64,000 nucleotides of DNA. Source: Siphonodentalium dalli (Eukaryota > Mollusca > Scaphopoda > Gadilida > Siphonodentaliidae). The translations under genes were made by a program, and so were the position numbers. The DNA is taken from contig CP136061.1 of the NCBI GenBank assembly GCA_032622095.1, positions 120,106,754-120,170,753 on the forward strand, read 5' to 3'. This document shows, one piece after another, positions 46,032 to 57,192 of this stretch; the first letter of the stretch is position 1, and every line of letters begins with the position of its first letter. Under the pieces are notes generated by a model. The model was not told where the DNA came from, searched no databases, and worked only from the letters and a program-made list of their open reading frames with translations.

Positions 46032-46352
46032 ATTTAAAGACATAATATGGACTTGTTCGGATGCGTGAAACTGATAAATTGGTGCTCAGGCGCTATGCCA
46101 ACTGGGAGAATATAGCATTCTACTAACAGCGGCCAAATCTCTCAAAGAAATCAACCATACAACACACCGTCTGAACTACGCTATATTGTAAATATTTACA
46201 TCTCGATTCGGGACGCAACAATCGCCGACAAACTAACGCAAATGATTTCGCCATTGATACTCATTGCATTTAATAAATATATAAGACTGACGGTTTGTGT
46301 TGTAAATTTGGATTAATATTCATAAAAATAACTACCTTGAGCAAGTTTATTA
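46032..46352 (+). repeat. Direct repeat pair, copy 2
   Basis: Partner of 44925-45240, in the same orientation, 1.1 kb away. Confidence 0.8.
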
Positions 46353-46395
46353 TCACATCACTTTAATTTCAAAGCACAAAGAAGAAAACTATTTG

Positions 46396-46635
46396 GAAAT
46401 GCGGACACCTGACGAATAAAGTGTGCAATGACACACCTTTACTTACACCATACGCGAACCACGCACGAGAAATGCGGACACCTGACGAATAAAGTGTGCA
46501 ATGACACACCTATACAAGTTTACACCATATATACGCTAACCACGCACAGGAACATGGAAATGCGGACACCTAACGAATAAAGTGTGCAACGACACACCTA
46601 TACTTACACCATACGCTAACCGCTCACGAGAACAT
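46396..46635. repeat. Tandem repeat, three units of 73-88 bases
   Basis: AAATGCGGACACCTGACGAA starts units near 46397, 46470 and 46557. Each unit contains AATAAAGTGTGCAATGACAC and a CACCATACGC.AACC end. Confidence 0.92.
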
Positions 46636-46639
46636 AAAA

Positions 46640-48240
46640 CAGTAACATATGATGAGCTGAAATGAGTTTTATATCGACTATCAAATACAATCTTTGACGA
46701 CAACAGGCATTAACCAAAAGGTTAATACCCCGGAAATGATATATATAAAGAGTGAACAGCCGCCAGATGGATTAAACCACGTGACAAGTACGACATATTG
46801 GCTCACATAACTGAAGGCAACCCAACTTGAGACTAACGAATAAAATGGAAACGGATAACCACTAAAATATTCCTGTGTTTTGCATAATTTTTCCACACAA
46901 AATTCATATTAAACAACAGCCTCCATGCATCGCAACTTATAAGGCCTTAAATTAAAGATGAAACATATTTTCCTCTATTTGCCCATGCATATTTTAAATT
47001 CTATCAAATGTGACCAATTGATGTTGACGTGAAGCCAAATTCCGGATATTTTCTATAAAAAAAATAGCCTAATTGTATAGCGTCAAGTGACTTCCACTAT
47101 TTTGAACGGTCGTCAGTTCAATTGAAAGAGTAAAATGCAATATACGCAGCATAAAAGTCAAACAATGTTGTATTCCCGCTTTGAAGCTCGACTGAATTTT
47201 TCCCAATGGTTGTACATGTACTTACCAGACAAATTTTTTTTTCTGATTTACCACTTTTTTGGCAATCAAACATTTTTTTTTACCAAAATTTGTTCTACTC
47301 GTTATCATTGACTGTCATTCACGGATATATTATACAATAAAGTTAAATCTAATATATATTTAGAACGTGCATGCCTCTCATAGCTGAAAGCCGAATTAAA
47401 CACATATCAATTTTCGGTGAAAGTGACTTTGTGCCACTTGACCATAACCGTACATGCAGATACATAGGCCGATAATTATTCTGAACTTAACGAAGAAAAC
47501 TAAAAGAAACGAAAACCAAGTGGAAGAAGGACCATGCGTGAGGTCGGAATTTCTAAATGATATATATGAGTATTATTTGACACCAATGAATAATTAATTG
47601 AATTAAAGAATCATATATATATCAAGAGAAAAAAATGGCTGAAAATCTCTCATCAGTTCTCCCGATGGTTGATTTCCAGGAAAAGAGGGTCGGATATCTG
47701 AAAAAGAAAGAAATAAAGATATTCCAGACCCACATCACATACAAGATTCCTTAATGAAAAATTGTGCAAATGTTTTGTCAGAAAAAAACTCTGCATTATA
47801 TCCGCATCGATGGGATTGTTCTATTGTCCTATATTGTATCTCACGTGACTTTGTTATTGAAATCAAGCTTTCCGATTGGTTGGCTACTCGACTCTATTAG
47901 TCGTAGTTGTATACTACGCCTTCAAGTCTCTCCCATCGTGCACTATGCATATGTAGTTTTGACTACTAAAAATAGTAACGAACACTACATCAAACTTTGT
48001 TCTGAAACTACTTGTTATTTCGCCGCTGATCCAAATTAAAGCTTCAGTAAGGCGAACATCAATTGTCTGAACTTAGTAAAAGTTGAAAATAGTAGTTTCC
48101 TACTGCTAAATCAAAATTACAAAGGTTTTCTCTGGAGTCCCGTTAAGAATTAATTAAAAACAAACAAACAAACAAACCTGAACAAAGAGGAATTTAAATT
48201 TTAAATTTAAATTTCTGCATTTGTTCGATACAATATAATA
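46640..48240. other. No gene seen
   Basis: AT-rich. A 91-codon ORF at 47764-48039 has no motif. A short TTTAAATTTAAATTT self-complementary run lies at about 48195-48213. Confidence 0.4.
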
Positions 48241-48243
48241 ATT

Positions 48244-48375
48244 AGAGCATGACTTGTCGTGAAATACGCCGATATAGTGCATAGTGCGGTTGTGTAGTTC
48301 ACTCCGCTTCGCGTCGTGAACTACACAACCTCACTATGCACTATATCGGCGTATTTCACTCCAAGCCATGCTCTA
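48244..48375. mobile_element. Near-perfect foldback hairpin, ~59-base arms
   Basis: The arms AGAGCATGACTTGTCGTGAA... and its mirror ...GTATTTCACTCCAAGCCATG pair almost completely, with a ~13-base loop TCCGCTTCGCGTC. The 45 bases nearest the loop have a single mismatch. It could be a MITE; a transcript would give a long dsRNA. Confidence 0.85.
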
Positions 48376-48878
48376 TTTATTAAGTATTAGCCGCCCATCT
48401 TTTAGTGAACTCGTGTATAGTTACATTCGAATCTAACAAGAGGCGTATTACATCACGTATATATAGTCTGGACATACGGTCTATATATGTACTTTCCTAT
48501 ATCATACGATGTGCATACGAGAATTGACTGACGATTCCAATGTGGTCATTGATTTTGGAGATTTAGCTGTCATCGAGAATCAATTCAGCAAATTGTATAT
48601 ATTAACCAGGAAATATTGTCCAGAAGGTTCCAAATAATTAGGACATTTGTAGAACTGACAAAAATGTTGTATTTTGCCCGAATTAGACAGTATATTTACG
48701 CTTCCCCACATTATTATCCTGCATATTTTCAGTTACCATAATATCTTATTGTTCCGCTGCTGCATTGTTTTGATTCCTCTCATATATGATGTACGTCTAA
48801 ATAATTAACACTTATCCTTTTGAAAGTTCGATATGCCATATACAATGTCAGCCCCGTTGGTGAATACATTTTAATTAC

Positions 48879-48880
<2 letters not shown>

Positions 48881-48910
<30 letters not shown>
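48881..48910. repeat. TA microsatellite
   Basis: Fifteen TA dinucleotides. Confidence 0.95.
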
Positions 48911-48913
<3 letters not shown>

Positions 48914-49837
48914 ATACTTAAATTATCTGCATATCCGATCATATACATAGCAGTTCAAATTAAAACAGTTTGGTGTAAACATTATTTATTTAGTATCCCA
49001 GATTTATATAATCATTTACAAGATGATGTACATATACTTAAGTATGGTAAATCTGAGAGAGAGAGAAGATGACTTGACATCAAGCTCCCGGCGCTTATAT
49101 GGAGCCATCTCCATATTAAAACAGTTTCTCGTGTTCAGGCATTTTGATCAGATTGTAATGACGTCATTAAAAAGTGTGTACACATACACAACTTCACACA
49201 CCACGCTATATTTATTTACAATTGAAGCGCATTGTTTTTCTGAAGGTACAAATAAAAGCGGTATATCTTGCATATAATATTAACACTATAAGCCTAAAAC
49301 CTATGTCTACACATATCTAAAGATGTTTTCATTTAGTAGGCTGATTTTGCAACGTTATATGTCCGTAATTAGTCACTATAACAAAAGTATTCAAAGCGAC
49401 ACCCATCCACCAACCGTATAACTACAACGACATAAATATTCTACCCACCAAAGGTTTAAAGGCCTATTGAGCTCCCTATATAGACCATGAAGGAAATATG
49501 GGGGCTCGGCGAAGTTCAGTCGCCAATGCAGTCTCTATATACCAGAGTTGTCTGTCTTACCGATATATATGAAATAAACCAACGACCCTCGAAGGACGAA
49601 TTCAATCACCTTGCAATTAATCAGTTTCATCAGACGGAGTGAGAACTCACTTCATATATTATTCATAGCTCGGCGCGTAGATCGTGCGGATACTTCGAGT
49701 ACCCTCCAGCAACCCACATTATCTCGTCATCAGCCCACGGCTGCTGTTGCCAAGTGAATCTATCAATGGTTAACTGATCCTGCCATGATGTTGGCATGTC
49801 CTGCTGATTTAGCTGACGTTGGTGCGGCAAAATATTC
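48911..49837. other. No gene seen
   Basis: Short ORFs only (84 codons at 49023, 62 codons at 49663 on the - strand), without motifs. Confidence 0.4.
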
Positions 49838-50200
49838 TTAAAGGCACTCATTCAATCCGATTCAATGGCCCCCATATAATCAGATTCCAACAACAACAAC
49901 ATTTCTAGAAATGCCGCTCCAATTATCAGAATCAATTAATTGCCCAAAATTAATGCTAACCACTGCCAACTATGGTATAAAATTGCCCGAAGCGTTATTT
50001 ATCAACATGTTGTTCGGCGAAATTTGGCCTTATTATCAACACAAAGCCTCTTGATTTTAGATGGTGAAAAATAATCGATTTAAAAAATCGATATTTAATA
50101 ACTCTGAGCTTTTACAGGTGGGTTCCTAGACTCAAATCAAATATTTTTCTGCGCCCGAATTTAACGAAATAGTAATTAAGGGGTGCTTAATCGAATTATG
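49838..50200. mobile_element. TTAA-4 family relic
   Basis: The left end is TTAAAGGCACTCATTCAATC. The interior shares CAGATTCCAACAACAACAAC and the right-hand GAGCTTTTACAGGTGGGTTC / GACTCAAATCAAATATTTTT block with other copies. The right end is decayed. Confidence 0.75.
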
Positions 50201-50299
50201 CATCATTATGAAATTGTGCAGTTATTTTCTTTAATTACCAACGGAAAGGTCTTTGACTAATCCGGGCGATTCTACGAAAAGTGAGCCATTATCTGTATA

Positions 50300-50512
50300 C
50301 AGTAATGCCCAAAGTAATTGACCACTTAACCACAGCAGAATTATGGGTAATTTTTCAGGATTTAATCGGAAATATGGCTTGTTGCCATTCATCGGAAAGC
50401 GCTCGGCGAGAGCTTTCCGATGAATGACAACAAGCCATATTTCCGACTAAATCCTGAAAAATTACCCATAATTATGCTGTGGTTAAGTGGTCAATTACTT
50501 TGGGCATTACTG
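50300..50512. mobile_element. Tc1/mariner-like palindromic MITE
   Basis: It begins CAGTAATGCCCAAAGTAATT and ends with its mirror; TA dinucleotides flank both sides (50298-50299, 50513-50514). The arms are about 101 bases with only a few mismatches around a ~11-base centre, GCTCGGCGAGA. CAGT ends and a TA target are features of Tc1/mariner transposons. Non-coding, 213 bases. Confidence 0.9.
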
Positions 50513-50850
50513 TAAAACATCCAGGAAATAATAATGGCCGCGTTGGTTGTTGCTAACATACCACATTCAAGGTGGTTTGAAAGAACCATCAAAGCCAAAA
50601 TTGAGATAGTTTTCGAACATATATGTTATTGAATGTACCACACAGATAATGTGTTTTCATCGAATTGATCTGATTAGCCCTGTATAGCCATGCAAAGACC
50701 GCGAATGCGACAATTTGAAGAAATAGATCGATACTGCTTATTAACAGCATCACGTTGCCCCACTAACATATCAAGTCAGCAGGACCCAACAGTATCGTTG
50801 CAAGTTATCAGGACCACTTGACAGGGGGGATTGAATATTCACAATGTGAC

Positions 50851-51401
50851 CAGGGGTGGAAAAAAGTTTTTTCCGGGCACGTATGCCGGGGTGGGTGGGT
50901 GGTCGATAGGACCAACAAAATATTTTTTCCGCAACTCAAAAATATTTTTCCTGCAAGTCTTTTTGACTGTTTTTGCAATGAGTTCGGCTTAAAACACATC
51001 TATATGTCAATATTAACATAAATGACAAGTTTCATGATGATCAGACAAACAGTATAGCCTGTAGCCCATGCTAATGGATTGAATTTTGAAATTCAAGATG
51101 GCTGCTGGCAGCCATGTATTTTTTGACCGAATGACCCCAAAATGACTTGTTCCTATTTACATGTCAATGTTAACATCCATGACTAATAGTATGCACAGAA
51201 ATTCATATTCAGCTGTTTACAGTGAATTTTCCCCCACAAATCTCTGTTTTAGTGTTAAAAGGGGGGTGGGTGTCCAAAAATGGTCGGAAAAAACTGCCGA
51301 AAAAGGAAACAAAATTGGACGCGGGGGTGGGTGGGTCCAAACAAGGGTCGAAAGTCAAAAATCAGCATACGTGCCTGCAAATTTTGTCCGACTCCCCACT
51401 G
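50851..51401 (+). mobile_element. Poly-G-ended element, copy 2
   Basis: Same orientation and layout as 24137-24703 (CAGGGGTGG start, TATGCCGGGGTGGGTGGGTG, CCCCACTG end). Target duplication ATGTGAC at 50844-50850 and 51402-51408. The terminal homopolymers are shorter here. Confidence 0.85.
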
Positions 51402-51504
51402 ATGTGACAGCGAAAATAATACAGTGTTATTTTATCTACTAACAGTGTCCCACTGGACAATTTTCAACATAAGTATAACAACATTTACCTTTACAGCCAG
51501 CTAA

Positions 51505-51573
51505 CTAGTGCATTCTCTTATATATGCGAGGCTCCATATGGGAGACTCGTATATATAAGAGAATGCACTGACA
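51505..51573. repeat. Isolated copy of the TTAA-3 palindrome
   Basis: TAGTGCATTCTCTTATATAT pairs with ATATATAAGAGAATGCACTG, with a GCTCCATATGGGAG centre in place of the GTCGACC centre of the full element. Without the TTAA-3 ends. Confidence 0.8.
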
Positions 51574-53879
51574 CATGATCTTTCATACTGCGCAGTGCAG
51601 CTCCCATAAAGTCATAAACACTATCATATAGGTGATACTTCGACTTTATGAGTGACCGACCAGTCAAAGCATGGCAAGAACTGTGCCATTCCAAAATCGT
51701 TTTCAATGTTACTTTAAACATTCTGGAAGCATGCAGAACTGTCTCAAATATGTTATAAAATGAACTCATATTATAAAATGGATTATGTCCCAAACCAAAC
51801 TTGCTGAGGTTCTATGTGGCGATGATTTTTCTCACTTGATAGTGGGGCACTGTGGTGTGATACATGTGTATGGGGAAATGTTACAACTAGACTACAGTTA
51901 AGTCTTGTTAAGATCGCTTTCACTTTTCCAACAAATATTTACCATGTGCATTTTATGTTTATACCATTTTCTGCCATAACGTGTGTGTAGAGACGATGAT
52001 TTCGTTGTCAGTTACATTTTATATAAACATTTATTTTACTCCCCATTGGGTTTTCTCTCACTTAAAATGTTTCACAAAGCAAAGTTGACGTTGTTACACA
52101 ACAGGTACACTTATATAACTTACCTTATGTGATGCCCTAGAACACTGGTGTATCAACAATCCGAATAAATCGTATGCATATGATCAGATGCGTTCTTGGA
52201 GGTTCCACAATCAGTCTCAACATCGCCTTGTCATAAAAAACGTGAGTTTTGCACGCGCTAGTACACGACCTTCCTTCCCACAGAAGTCGTCCTATAGCTA
52301 TAAGCGACATCAGTGCTAAACTTTATCATTTGATACCTCGATTTGGAAAACCATTCATCCGTTAAACATACTTCCTTTTGTCGTGCGTTAAAAACCCACA
52401 TCTGATAAATAGTTTCGAATATATACGCTCTTTGTGATGATCCGACAAAAGCAGCACATTAAACTGACGCATTAACCACTCCGTTTCCGCGTTCGAAATA
52501 TCAATACAACCGAAAATTTTATTTTAAACCAGCAAAACAAAATCCCATGTTGCATGATGTGGGCCATGCAGCGTGCAGTATCCTCGATCCATCCGTTGCT
52601 AACGTTAAACTAACATACCTTAAATCATAAGAGGAAAATCAATACTTTGATCGAGGGTGCAGACATTAAAGATGTATCACTGAAGTTGACAGTATAAACT
52701 ATATGATCGCAGCAGTGCGGATCGGTAACCAGACACTACTGTTCTCTATCCTCATGGTCCGGGCTTTTATGGTGGTTTATGGGCTTCCATACACGATGTG
52801 TATGGCCTATCTTCGTTAATCACCACTAAAGGGCGTTATTTCACCCAATGGAAAACTTTGTTCACATTTTTATAAGGCAGTGGGGTATGAAACTGTTTGC
52901 TGGATGTTACATGTGGTAAACTCGAACGTCCACATCTCTCCGCGGGCGTTCGTTAAGGGACGAGATCATGACGGGGGGGGGGCGGTATGCACATGCCATA
53001 TACATGCTGTCCGATGGGTTATTTAAGCACTGAATGGCGTACATTATATATATTGCTCATACATAATTTATGCAATATCACAATCTCTTTAAAATGGCCT
53101 GTAGTTGCAAATAACTATAAAACTATGTTATTTTACCACGCCAAAAAAAAACTATGTTTATCAGTTTTCCCGGCATAAAGACAGTAAATCTCCGTGTAAC
53201 CGAGTTCAGCGATGTAGTGTATGACCATTGCATTTAGACCGGGGGCTTAATATGATGTGAGGTCGTATAGTTTACATTGAAGCAGAAGGTATACATATTG
53301 GCTGCGTAATGCGGTTATTCGATTGCATGACAGTTCTTAGTCCGTTCTTTGAGACTAAAACGACCGTAAGACGTCCCATAAAATCTGGCATCATATGCAA
53401 CTACTATTGTTACACCTTTTATACCAGAGTATTAGTAAATGACCATGTGAGCTGATCCGACTTTCAAAGGATGCAGTTCTATATATGGGTTTTGAATATT
53501 GGTCGGACGCCAAAAAAATCGCCTATATGATATCGAGCAATCAAGGTTTCTTTACCAATTTGCGTTCTTACGATATACTTTGTTTATATAATTATTCTAA
53601 TCTTATATTGTTCTCCTTGTTGGATTTCGTGATACATTACAAATGACGTCGATTGTAATTCATTTCTGTTTTATTCGCCTGTGATAAGCGGGAAATTGAC
53701 TTAGAAATAACTATAATTTTGTGTGAAATAAGCATGAGACATTTTGTGCGTCCCTCTGCTTAAACAGAGTATATATTTTCTATTATTTCTATGTATTATT
53801 ACACATTCTTTGATCTGCTTTATAAACCCAGGGAACACGCGGCCAGATTAAATTTGATGGACGCATATATGTGCTTCAA
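51574..53879. other. No gene seen
   Basis: About 2.3 kb with no domain-bearing ORF. A run of 10 or more G lies near 52973-52983. Some of it (52020-52800) has a less AT-rich composition, but no exon with good splice sites was found. Confidence 0.4.
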
Positions 53880-54135
53880 CAATTTCAAGCACTGGTTTCA
53901 AACGTCCTATTTGACACCATGAAACTACCATCTGTACGTTTTCTATACCAGAAAATAATTCGATTGGACATGCACATGAGCCCATGCATTGATATGAGCT
54001 TTTGATGGCCAGATATCGACTTTCATAAGACTAAATTTTCACATGTTTTGAATTTAGGTCATACTAAATAGCAAAATTCACATGCTTCTTCCGCGCAAAA
54101 ATGCGGTAGATTTAATATAAAGAGCGTGCTCAATT
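53880..54135. repeat. Interspersed repeat R2, copy 1
   Basis: Blocks TATTTGACACCAT, GTTTTCTATACCAGAA, GAGCCC and AGATATCGACTTTCA, followed by ATAAAGAGCGTGCTC (54118), are shared in the same order with 61060-61300. Diverged. Confidence 0.65.
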
Positions 54136-55019
54136 ATGAGCTTTTGTGATGTCTACGTTACTTGTAACTGATTTTGTGGATTTTCACTATGCCTGTATGA
54201 AGCGGGTGACTGATTGCAAGTATATTTTCAATTTGCTTTTGCTTGGTATACGCTGAACATTGGCTTATAGGACATTTTGACTAATTAGCATGGTGTCAAA
54301 TTGGACCGGGCATATTTTTCAAAAATAAGACAGACGATGAATAAGACAGACATCTATGGAATCGTGGGCATGCTTTGCATTCCCTTCTAATATAAAACAC
54401 AGCTAAAGTGGCGTTGGAATGTTTCAAGTATTTCTACCGTCGCAAATGCAGTTTCTCTCAGATAGAAAGTCAAAACGATTGATGGCATGCACCGACTAGA
54501 ATTTCAAGAATAATATTTTCTGGACAACACGTATACTGTTGAATTTCATGCGTCGTTTTTTTTTGCTTCTTCTCTCGTCTTTGCAATCATACAAATGACG
54601 CAGATACTATTTGATTGACTACCAAGTTCAAAACAGAACTTACCTCATGTCTGTTCACGTGTCCAATGTTTCCATGCGAACATCTGTTTCCTAGAGAAAA
54701 AATAATATATATGGGGTCATACAATAACGTGGCAATATATGTGGAAGTTGTATATGTCTTTCCGTAATCAAATTAAGTTTAAATTGCCACTAACACCAGT
54801 GCTAACACACACTATATATCAGACCAGAATGACTATAACATGGTAATATTTACCCAAGGTAAGCACCCAAGGAAATGCACTGATTCATCATCTATCCGAA
54901 GTGTTATAATGCATAATAGCAGCTAAATGATTAAATCGGAGATTTAACAACCAATATAAATATATTCACGTTCTTGTTGAAGTTTTTGCAGGTGTATGTC
55001 ACAAATGATGCATACATTG
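54136..55019. other. No gene seen
   Basis: No supported ORF or repeat structure. Confidence 0.4.
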
Positions 55020-55020
55020 A

Positions 55021-55084
55021 AGTCACGTGGTTTCGAATTTTGATGGCCGAGGCGATACTCACCAACCTCGAAACCACGTGATTC
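55021..55084. repeat. Inverted repeat around CACGTGGTTTCGA
   Basis: TCACGTGGTTTCGA (55022) and TCGAAACCACGTGA (55068) are perfect inverted copies about 33 bases apart. A run of G follows at about 55115-55126. Confidence 0.7.
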
Positions 55085-55824
55085 CTCACCTTGTTTATAG
55101 CAGAGATGATAATTGGGGGGGGGGGGGCGGGGCGATACCAGCACAGACTGTTCCATATGAGGCGATCGCGGATTTTAACACAGAAAATCGACATGCATAC
55201 ATTAACGGAAACTCAATGTATCAATCTGTATTTGATCGACACGTTGGCTAATTGTCGATGAGGATGTGTTGAAGTATACTATGATGCACACATGTATATA
55301 TGAAATACAAATAAAGTTTTATAAACATGTAAAAACTGCTGACTGGAATGTCGCTTTTCACAATCAGCAAAGGTCGTATTCGTATTCAATCATATATATT
55401 CATCTGTGCTTGTATTCTGTTGTTATATTCTATAGCCAGGATATTATAAGTTTAGCGTCATATTTACTGTGGATTTGATAGACTGTTAACTGCTTTGGAA
55501 CAACTGGAGCGAAAACTAGCCCGTAGGCGGTTATATGCGCTGAAATGTATACACATTATGCAAAAAGACCAATTTTATGAAACACTATCCCTCACTGGGG
55601 CCGTTTCAATCGAGGGTGCATGAAAATTTGCGATCCATTGAATGAAACTTTACCTTCGGGCTATACAAACATTTTACATGTAATGTTAACTCTTCTCCGA
55701 CTGTACCTGTTCATCTAGTATCTACATGTATACACATGGGTGTCGAACCAACCGATAGAAAGGGGATATAGCTTTCAGAAATGCTTAGTGGTATATGTAA
55801 ACCATGCATATATACCGAAAAGGC

Positions 55825-56381
55825 CAGGGGGGGGTCGGAAAAAAAATTCAGGCACGTATGGCATTTTTTCCCTTTCGATCATTTTTTGTACCCACCCACC
55901 CCCACCGCCAAATTTTTTTCCGATTTTGACAGTTTTTTTCCGACCATTTTTTGACACCCACCCCCCCTTTTAACACTAAAACAGATTTGCGGGGGGGAAA
56001 TTCACTGTAAACAGCTGTATATGAATTTATGTGCATACTATTTATCATGGATGTTAACATGGACATGTAAATAGGAATGAGTCATTTTGAGGTCATTCTG
56101 CCAAAAAAACATGGCTGCCAGCGGCCATCTTGGATTTCAAAATTTGCAACAAAATACAACACGATAACTGCCTGCAGTCAGTTTACAGTTAGAATTACAT
56201 TATTTCTCTCATTCAAAGTGGTTTTGAAGCCCATTAGTGAACTCATTGCCAAAACACTAAAAAACAAGCAGGATTTTTTTTTTTTAGTTGCGGAAAAAAT
56301 TGCTTGTTGGTGGCTTTGACCACCCACCCACCCCGGCATACGTGCCGGAAAAAAAAATTCACCCCCCCCCCCCCCCCCCCG
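55825..56381 (-). mobile_element. Poly-G-ended element, copy 3 (inverted)
   Basis: It is the reverse-complement homologue of 24137-24703, highly similar over the whole length. Target duplication AAAAGGC at 55818-55824 and 56382-56388. Right-hand C run of about 19. Short ORFs on both strands come from the element. Confidence 0.9.
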
Positions 56382-56896
56382 AAAAGGCAACAAATTTAAT
56401 TTCCTCTCAAACATTATTTTAAGTACTTTCGAAGAGCACACTGAATGGATATAATGTATACAATTGGTATACTCTCAATACAATAAACCTAACATTTATA
56501 AACACATAATATGGTACCCCCCCCCCCGATATTTTCGAGGATATCTTCAAATGGTAATGAGAATGCGATCAAACTTTAGGAATATACATTATATCTGATA
56601 TAGACTGATATACATATATAACTAATGATATGGTTAGTGGCTACATGCGTTAATGAACGCCAAATGAATGGGACTTTCTAAAAATATCTAGATCACTGGG
56701 TTCTCTAAGAGGGAACTTCACGTATGCTGGTCATTTTGGTCATGTTTGTTCTCGTAGCCCAATGTTTATGTTCTTAAAATGAGAGATAACTTTAAGAGGC
56801 GCGTTATTTCAATAATGTCACTTTTACAAAATAACGGACATGTCTAACGATTCACAACACAAAGACACATTTCTGGAACAATATAGAAAATAAACT

Positions 56897-57038
56897 TTAA
56901 AGGTACTAAATCTAAAATCAATATCTAATCACCCTGAGCTTTGATGGGTGGGTTCCTCGACTCGAATCAAATATTTTTTAGCCCCGAAGCCAAAGAAATA
57001 GTAATTTAGGAGCGTCTGATCGGATTGAGTACCTTTAA
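56897..57038. mobile_element. TTAA-4 family, short internally deleted copy
   Basis: TTAA at 56897-56900 and 57035-57038; TTAAAGGTACT on the left, GATCGGATTGAGTACCTTTA on the right. Only about 142 bases remain, mainly one terminal repeat. Confidence 0.85.
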
Positions 57039-57172
57039 AGGGTGGGTGACTTTGTGTTTCAATTTTATAAAGTTTCGTCTAAGAGGGCTAATCCCATACA
57101 TGGCCCAGGCATCTTGAGATAGTGTTATATGCCAGGTGGAAACTTACACAATATGATGTTTATTTATGTTGA

Positions 57173-57192
57173 TATATATATATATATATATA
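57173..57192. repeat. TA microsatellite
   Basis: Ten TA dinucleotides. Confidence 0.9.

Noticed and set aside
44925-46352. LTR retrotransposon defined by the two direct repeats
   Set aside because: No TG..CA ends, no primer-binding site or polypurine tract seen, and no gag/pol between them.
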